From contig NC_058496.1 in NCBI RefSeq assembly GCF_020382885.2, forward strand, positions 17,836,501 through 17,900,500: 64,000 bases of DNA, given 5' to 3'. The notes below the pieces were generated by a model, which saw only the letters and a program-made list of their open reading frames with translations, did no database searches and was not told the DNA's origin. Each line of letters begins with the position of its first letter. Position 1 is the first letter of the stretch. This DNA is from Scatophagus argus (taxonomy: Eukaryota; Chordata; Actinopteri; Scatophagidae). This document shows positions 58,037 through 64,000 of this stretch, piece after piece. Made by a program: the position numbers and the translations under genes.

Positions 58037-58735
58037 GGTTGCCTCCTGTCCCTTAGCATTGTTGTGTCTGCGCGGTGGTGTGCACAAACAAACCATTTAT
58101 TCCTGGCACTTTGGTACTGTCTTTTATAACATGACATAATTTTTGAGTTGGCATTGCTTTCTACCTAATTTTATTTGGATGTTTTGAGCAATTTTGTTGC
58201 TCACAGTGGGAATTCTGGATCATAAATAACCAATCGCAATGTTCGATACAACAAAACAGTGAGGACAAAAGACACAAAGTGAACTGACGATCCTCCAGGA
58301 GAAAGTGTTTCTCTCCCTTTGTGAAGCCTTCCTCCGCACAGAATGACTGTTGGCTTGCCCACTATTTAGACCAGGGATATTTTGAACCTGAAATTCTTGA
58401 CATTAATCATATTTTGTACATTTTGTTTGTGTTTTTGCAACCTGCTTATATATGTAAATACTTAAACATAAACATTCAATTAGTCATTTTTGTTTCGATT
58501 CACATACGTTGGACTTGTTCAAGTGACAAGAATGGTGGTGCTGAAAGTTCGGTGACATAGCGACAACTCATGGGTCACGTACCAAAGCTAATGTGATTTT
58601 TTTCCTTCTTTCGACTCTCAGTTCTATCTGTTCCTCCCAACGTCTGCAATGCCAAGATGGTGTGCAGTTAAACTCAATGCATAAGGAGCACATGAATTGA
58701 CTGTCATAAATAAAAAATCCACAGATTGTGGCCTT
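58037..58735 (+). other. Probable 3' UTR of the collagen gene
   Basis: Non-coding sequence after the stop. An AATAAA hexamer at 58709-58714 would end the transcript near 58735. The exact end cannot be read from sequence alone. Confidence 0.45.
58709..58714 (+). terminator. Candidate poly(A) signal
   Basis: AATAAA about 675 bases after the collagen stop codon, followed within 30 bases by a GT-rich stretch. It is the first good hexamer after the stop. Confidence 0.45.
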
Positions 58736-58893
58736 TGCCACACTTTTTGAATATAATCTATTCAGTCCTCTAAGCGGCTGACAGCATGACGTGTCTTTAG
58801 AAATGTGTCAGAAGCGTGTGCTCCTCTCTTGTGCCACACCTTGTGTTTTTATAACCTTTTTTAGATGCACATGAAAGCTTAAATGCCTTTAAT

Positions 58894-58948
58894 TTTTCAG
58901 CAGAAGGTTTCTGCTGAAAAATTTTCAGCAGAAACCTTCTGCTGAAAA
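58894..58948. repeat. Nested perfect palindrome
   Basis: Two 27-base arms (58894-58920 and 58922-58948) are exact reverse complements separated by one A. Each arm is itself a hairpin: TTTTCAGCAGAA, three bases (GGT or ACC), then TTCTGCTGAAAA. The 12-base unit therefore occurs four times in alternating orientation. Confidence 0.95.
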
Positions 58949-60309
58949 TTTTCCAAGTCTTGCTGTGATCCACCACATTTGAAGTAGATCCTAACAAGTA
59001 AATCAGCCCAGCTGATGCATATCTTTTACGTTTTTTTTTTCCTTTTTGTTTGTTTTTCATAAATATCAATTTTGCTGGATCTGCTGACTGATACATATTA
59101 GTATGATTAAGGTCATTTAAAAACTGTTTCTCTATTTCATAGCTTGTGCCCCAGAGTGCACTGATAAGTTTGCTGTCAACTGCAAAATGTCCCACTCAGT
59201 CGATGATGTGGTCATGTGTTAAATAACCAAATTTAACGTTAAAATATCAACATCAGTCAGGGTATTGTTACTGGGTTTTCCCGTCTATTCACATCAGTTT
59301 TGCCCTCAAAAATATTGTTCAGGTTATAGTTTCACGAACATTTTAGCTGGATAAGAATTTTAAAAAAAATCCCTTCAGCTGGTTCATTTAACTTATGTTG
59401 GAATAACAGGATCAGCTAATGTTGGTTCATGTGCCCCTTTTAGTCCATTTACAAAGTGTTTACAAATCCTTACATGATGTCAAATACTTATTTTAATGCT
59501 TTAATGAATCTCACCAAAAGACCAAAACCAGTCTATTTCTCAATGCTTTCTGATTTTATTACTGAAGATGTAATTTAATTTTTAAAAACAGAATAGATAG
59601 TTTAATTTTGATGTTCCAGTTTTTATTGGTGACGTATTTTGTATCTCTGGGACCATTTTGTTGTTCATTGAGGATTTTCTTTGTCAATCTTTCGGTTAAC
59701 TGACCAAATATACACCACATTACCTCATACTGAGCTATTTTTAAAGACTACATCAGAGACTGACAGAAAATGTTTTAATCCTTCATTCTTAGTCATATTT
59801 ATTTTTTGTCCATTTGACTCAACATGGATTCTATGCAGCTGTCAGTAAGACTTTATGGTGTGTAAGAACTTTGTCTAAATTGTCACCTGTCTGAACCTAC
59901 TTGTTAAATGCAACTATTGTAAATACAACATGTAGCTGTTGTGAATATTTTTGAACTTTTTTTTTTTTAACTCAAACTTCTTTTTTTTTACATGTTTTTA
60001 AGATTCTTCATTTATGTTGTGTCAGTTGCAGGTTTCTTGTTTGATTGTCCATATTTGCTGCATGCTGCACAGAAATGAAAGATGCATTACTTGATTTTTT
60101 TTTTTTTTTGGTCACTTGGGACCTGCAGGACAAACTGAAACCTACAATAACCTATAGAACCTTATAAACATGTTTTGGGAAAGTAACTAGTTGCCTATTG
60201 CAACATTAACATTAATTTGGAGTGGTATTTGTGTCCAAAAGCGGAATGAAAATCTGACATTTACTGTTCTGTATTGATTAGCAAGAACTCTGGCTCTTAG
60301 TAGCTAAAT

Positions 60310-60430
60310 GCTCAACTACATTCACCAGATAGTCTCTAACTGTTCTGTCTTCTGTTTGCTGCTGAGCAGGTAGCGCACAGTGGGTTTATCCAAACTGTTC
60401 TGCTAAAGACAGCTATTTGTTGCCTGAAAT
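60310..60430 (+). repeat. Fish interspersed repeat family D, second copy
   Basis: CATTCACCAGATAGTCTC and CACAGTGGGTTTATC align with the copy at 40295-40455. Confidence 0.45.
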
Positions 60431-62089
60431 TCGGTTTGTGGAGGCAGAGTTGTGGGCCGGAAGACAAAAACTATTTGCTAATTCTCATCTATCATTCATA
60501 TATAAATCTATTATCTCTCAGTGCAGTGTTAACCAAAAAATGAAGGGATTTTGTTGTGTTAGTTGTATATGGTCGCGCATGGCTCAGTAGGTATTTTTGC
60601 AGGGTTTGAGGGTGCATCCCCCAGTCTACCCGCAGTAAAACTGTTACTGTAAGTAATATTTATATATACTGTATTGTGCTTCATCATAAATTAAATTCAT
60701 TGAAATGGATTTTGTCGCATATTGTTTTATTTAGGGGACTGAACTTAAACCCATGACCTCATATATCCTGTGCTCTGCCCTCTGCTACAATTATCATGTC
60801 TAGTTGACTTCACAGTAGAACTAATATCACTGCTGTCCAGGTGCTGAGAGCAGCCATCACTCAGTTCACATAGGGTATGTGATGCATCCAAAATCATAAC
60901 TGTTGAATTTGTGTCTTCATTAAAGTCTATTTTTTGTACCATCTGTCTCTGTGGCAAACATTCTCTTGCCTCTGACACTGGAGCAGACCTGAATGGTGGT
61001 GCCTTAGAAATTTTTATTACAATATGATAAGAAATAATATAAAGCTATGCAAAGATAAATAACAGTACGTTGTACTGTACAGTACAACATTAAGGTAGAA
61101 GGTAGAAATGAGTTACAAGTTACAAGCAATTTGTAGTGTGTGAATAAATGCAGTGTGCAGTACACTTGCAGTGAGAATGATGTGTAGTGTAGAGGTGCTG
61201 AGCTGCAAAAAGACAGAGTGCAAAAGCTGCAGGATGGAGTGGAGATGCTTACCAGAAGGCATCCATTGAAACAGTGTGCAGAATGTTATTAATGGTCCAC
61301 TTTGTTTTGGGCCTGCATCGCCTGGTGTAGATGTACTGAGGGAAGGCAGTGCTGGCTTAGTGATGCATTCAGTGCACTGGCACACTTTTCCTCATAGAAT
61401 TGCAATTGCAGTGATGCTTCCGGAGAGCACACACCTTACTGTTGTTACTGTTTGTTACCCATGTATATCAAGTCCTCTGCTTATGATGACACATGTCAAA
61501 ACAAAAATTAAAAAACTACAAAAAAATAAAGATAAATAACTCTACATAGTGCAGCACAAATAGCAGAAAAAACACTGAAAGCTTAGAGTTACCAAAACAA
61601 GACGTTGTTTTGCAACGGATTTTTTTTTAACACGTCAGTCAAAGACCAAAATATAGCGCGCATCCGATATTTACGAGATTTCAAGGACGCCACTGAAAGC
61701 AGCATGGGTGCATCTGAATCAAATTTGTTGATGACAGAGAGCAGCGTGACAACTTAATCTATAATTGGATGACATTAGATGTTTTAACGGTTTGAAAATG
61801 AGAACTACTGGCTGCTTGGCTTTCGGTATCGGTGAAGTCTTGTAGACATGAAGAGATCCCCGAGGCTGTTTCAGTAAGGTTGGGCTAACCGCAGTTGAAA
61901 CACTGACTGCTGTTAGCCTCACAGTGGTGGATTAAACTGCACATCTGACGCTGGATATTTTAGTTAGTTAGTTGCCTATTTTTAATGTTTTGTGCGTCCA
62001 TTAAATCACCAGTAAAACTTTTTTTAAATAATGTTTTTGTTGTTCTAATAAAGAGCTCGACTATTTACCCATGGCGTATTAGGCCTCAA

Positions 62090-62191
62090 GCCATGCCTCG
62101 GTCCACAGTTGGGCTGTGAATCCGTCAATTCGCTTCTTCGTGTGGGCAAACTAGTTAGCCATTGCTGCGGGGTTTACCTCTTTTGTGAAAG
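62090..62191 (+). other. Candidate 5' UTR exon of the downstream gene
   Basis: A GC-richer stretch ends at a strong donor (AAAG/GTAAGA at 62192). The next good acceptor is at 62689-62690, directly before a reading frame with an ATG 15 bases in. The transcription start, and so the left edge given here, is a guess. Confidence 0.4.
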
Positions 62192-62690
62192 GTAAGAAAA
62201 CGTTGGTCTGTGATAACAGTGCATTGTTTGGCATGTAATACCTCTTGTTATATTGGTCGGATAAGCTATGTATCGATATTTAGTTTAAGTTAAATTAGCC
62301 TGTTGATTTACGTTGGCATCTCACCTACGTTTGCAGATGCTAACAGGTAGATGCTAGCCGTACCAACCATCAGTATTTATGCTTGCAATTCCCCTGATAT
62401 AAAAGGGCACGAGTATGAGTTTTTACTTAAATTATAGTTATTTTACTTAGCATTTGCCGAGGCGACAAGAAGGTATATCAGCGTGAAAACCTCTAAGTAA
62501 GATCTTCTCTGCAAAATGTGTGTAAAGTGGAGCAAAATTCTCGTTTTATCTGACAATATGGTGTTTGTAATCATTTTCCATCTTCATGCTAGCTGTGCTT
62601 TATATACCTAGCTTGCTTGGAGATGGAGTAATATCACCATATCCGTCACCTCTATCTAACTATGGATGTCTTCTCACAACTCTTTTCCAG

Positions 62691-62810
62691 GTCTGGCTTA
62701 CAGACATGCACCCTCCATCCCAACAGCACTATGTGTCTATAAGCTTTGCTGGACAAGAAAGTGGAAATTACAGTAACAGTAAGCAGTGGAGGAGGCAGTC
62801 CTGGTGGAGG
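62691..62810 (+). CDS. Candidate first coding exon of an unidentified downstream gene
   Basis: After the acceptor TCTTTTCCAG the exon runs to AGG/GTGAGT. The ATG at 62706 opens 35 codons, MHPPSQQHYVSISFAGQESG and then a Ser/Asn/Arg/Trp-rich segment, leaving phase 0. No signal peptide or known domain is visible and I do not recognise the protein. Strand and splice context are good, but the rest of the gene lies beyond the window. Confidence 0.5.
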
Positions 62811-64000
62811 GTGAGTCGCATTGATGACCTGCTCATAAAGGCATTTTCCTTTGTGGTCTTGCCTTCACGGTGCTCTGGTTTCCCAACACTCCTGTTTCCC
62901 ACTTTTCTCAGCGGTGCCATGCTTTAGTTGCTATTGCTCAACAACATGTCTGTTGAAAAATATTTTTGTGTATATTAGAAATGCATGGTCTTCTTTTATG
63001 TGTTGGAATGTAGAGAATGGTATTTTGCTTGTGTCTAAATTTTCTGAATTTACTATAAACTACTATTTTTACTAGTTACTGTACTTTCAAGAAATGACAA
63101 TGCATACAACAGCTCTCCATATATAATTAATGAGGCTTTAATTCCAAGTTCAGGCTTATGTATGTTTGTCATGCCAGCTGTGAAACACAGGATAAATGAG
63201 AAATTGCATATTTGAGATATTCCTGTCATCCTTTGAACATAAGCTATAAATGGGACTGGAAAGCTGCAGATGACTATAAACTATTTCTTGTCCATTTTGT
63301 CCATTTTATCTTGGTATTTCATATACTTGCAGAAAAACAGCAATGTTAGGCTTGTGGATGATCCACTTAGTACAAATGAGCAGTCAACATCACACTGCAA
63401 AAGTAGATCTTGAAAGAGAAATTACTTCAGTTCTTTGATTTTGTTAGCTGTTACAAAGTAAATACTTTATTAATGTAAATCTGCCCAAAGATACTATGAT
63501 TTTTAAAAAAAAAAAAGAAAAAAAAAAGCAAAGTATAAAAATGTGTAAGTATATTCCATTAGTGAAAGCAGGTCTCCAGAATTATCGCATACACTACTGG
63601 ATGCCATTCTCTAATGGTGAATTTTGGAACTGCTTTTGCACGCTGTATGCTATTTGTATACCATTTGATTCTGTACTTAGCGCACTAATTTAACTGCTGA
63701 GTTAGGAAGTGGAATCATGGTGCTGTAACAGAGTACGAGCATGCAGGAATGTTGCTCCAAGCCATAGGTCAGGTGTGAATGGGGAGCCAAAGATCCAGTA
63801 TCAGCAGTTTGAGACTGTGTGACACTGCGTCTAAATTTGCATGTTGGTGTATTCCGTGACCATGAGTGTTAGATCATGTGTATAAACATGCACATAGCTA
63901 TGAGGCTTTACTGGACTTGAATGGTGTTGGTGTGCAAATGATCACTTCATGTTCAAATGGCATTAGGCAAAACAAACTGAAAATTATCTCAGATGTACAT
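62811..64000 (+). other. Probable intron of the downstream gene
   Basis: About 1.2 kb, AT-rich, with a poly-A run at about 63504-63528. I see no further exon before the window ends. Confidence 0.4.

Larger units (their letters stand above)
58736..62089. other. Intergenic region
   Basis: About 3.3 kb with no supportable gene. It contains the nested palindrome at 58894-58948, several poly-T/A runs (for example about 59031-59041, 59961-59970 and 60095-60108), and a family D repeat at 60310-60430. The open frames at 60745, 61113 and 61276 show no recognisable domain. Confidence 0.45.

Noticed and set aside
1237..58036. Assignment as a type XXIV or XXVII collagen
   Set aside because: Helix is exactly 338 triplets, a minor helix and clade B linker are present, and the C-terminus ends FGF-x-x-GP-x-CF, all unlike types XXIV/XXVII.
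58797..59195. 132-codon minus-strand open frame across the palindrome
   Set aside because: The frame is open mainly because the palindrome lacks stops; low-complexity lysine-rich and Phe-rich parts; no domain.
60580..60660. tRNA-like segment (GGCTCAGTAGGT, GGGTTTGAGGG)
   Set aside because: A- and B-box resemblance is partial and no cloverleaf could be drawn; at best a decayed SINE head.
61113..61539. Overlapping open frames on both strands near 61.3 kb
   Set aside because: Overlapping opposite frames with no domains and no splice context; consistent with chance or an unnamed repeat.

Overview
The window looks like chromosomal DNA of a teleost fish. Three things point there: short introns inside a vertebrate-type fibrillar collagen gene, a typical fish mixture of decayed mobile DNA (tRNA-derived SINEs, L2/Rex-like and R2/R4-like LINE pieces, a Tc1-like transposase relic, hAT-like MITEs, common fish interspersed repeats), and AT-rich non-coding sequence.

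Almost everything from about 1.2 kb to 58.0 kb is one plus-strand gene: a clade B (type V/XI family) fibrillar procollagen alpha chain, most like alpha-3(V). I assembled 69 coding exons by reading splice sites and frame. They join without a frame break into a predicted 1763-residue chain. The order is signal peptide (exon 1, the least certain), laminin-G-like TSPN domain (exons 2-5), variable region (exons 6-8), 17-triplet minor helix (exons 8-10), non-collagenous linker (exons 10-12), main triple helix (exons 12-64), and C-propeptide/COLFI domain (exons 64-69, stop at 58034-58036). The main helix adds up to exactly 338 triplets (1014 residues), the canonical fibrillar length, which argues that no helix exon was missed.

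The chain is divergent. The two C-propeptide cysteines that normally make interchain bonds are Ala and Ser, while all six intrachain cysteines remain. Two helix triplets have lost glycine (Thr at residue 594, Glu at 1155). The minor helix carries a cysteine. A strongly basic block lies late in the helix (residues 1350-1403).

Layout: 1-1.2 kb, upstream AT-rich DNA. 1.2-14.1 kb, signal peptide and TSPN exons with long introns. 14.1-29.8 kb, widely spaced variable-region, minor-helix and linker exons. 29.8-55.0 kb, the dense triple-helix exons with repeats in the longer introns. 55.6-58.0 kb, the C-propeptide exons. 58.0-about 58.7 kb, the 3' UTR. 58.7-62.0 kb, intergenic sequence with a near-perfect nested palindrome at 58.9 kb. 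From about 62.1 kb there is a probable 5' UTR exon and first coding exon of a second plus-strand gene that I could not identify and that continues beyond the window.

Exon boundaries and translations were read directly from the sequence. Family assignments, named cysteine roles and comparisons with human chains rest on general knowledge and memory, not on any search.
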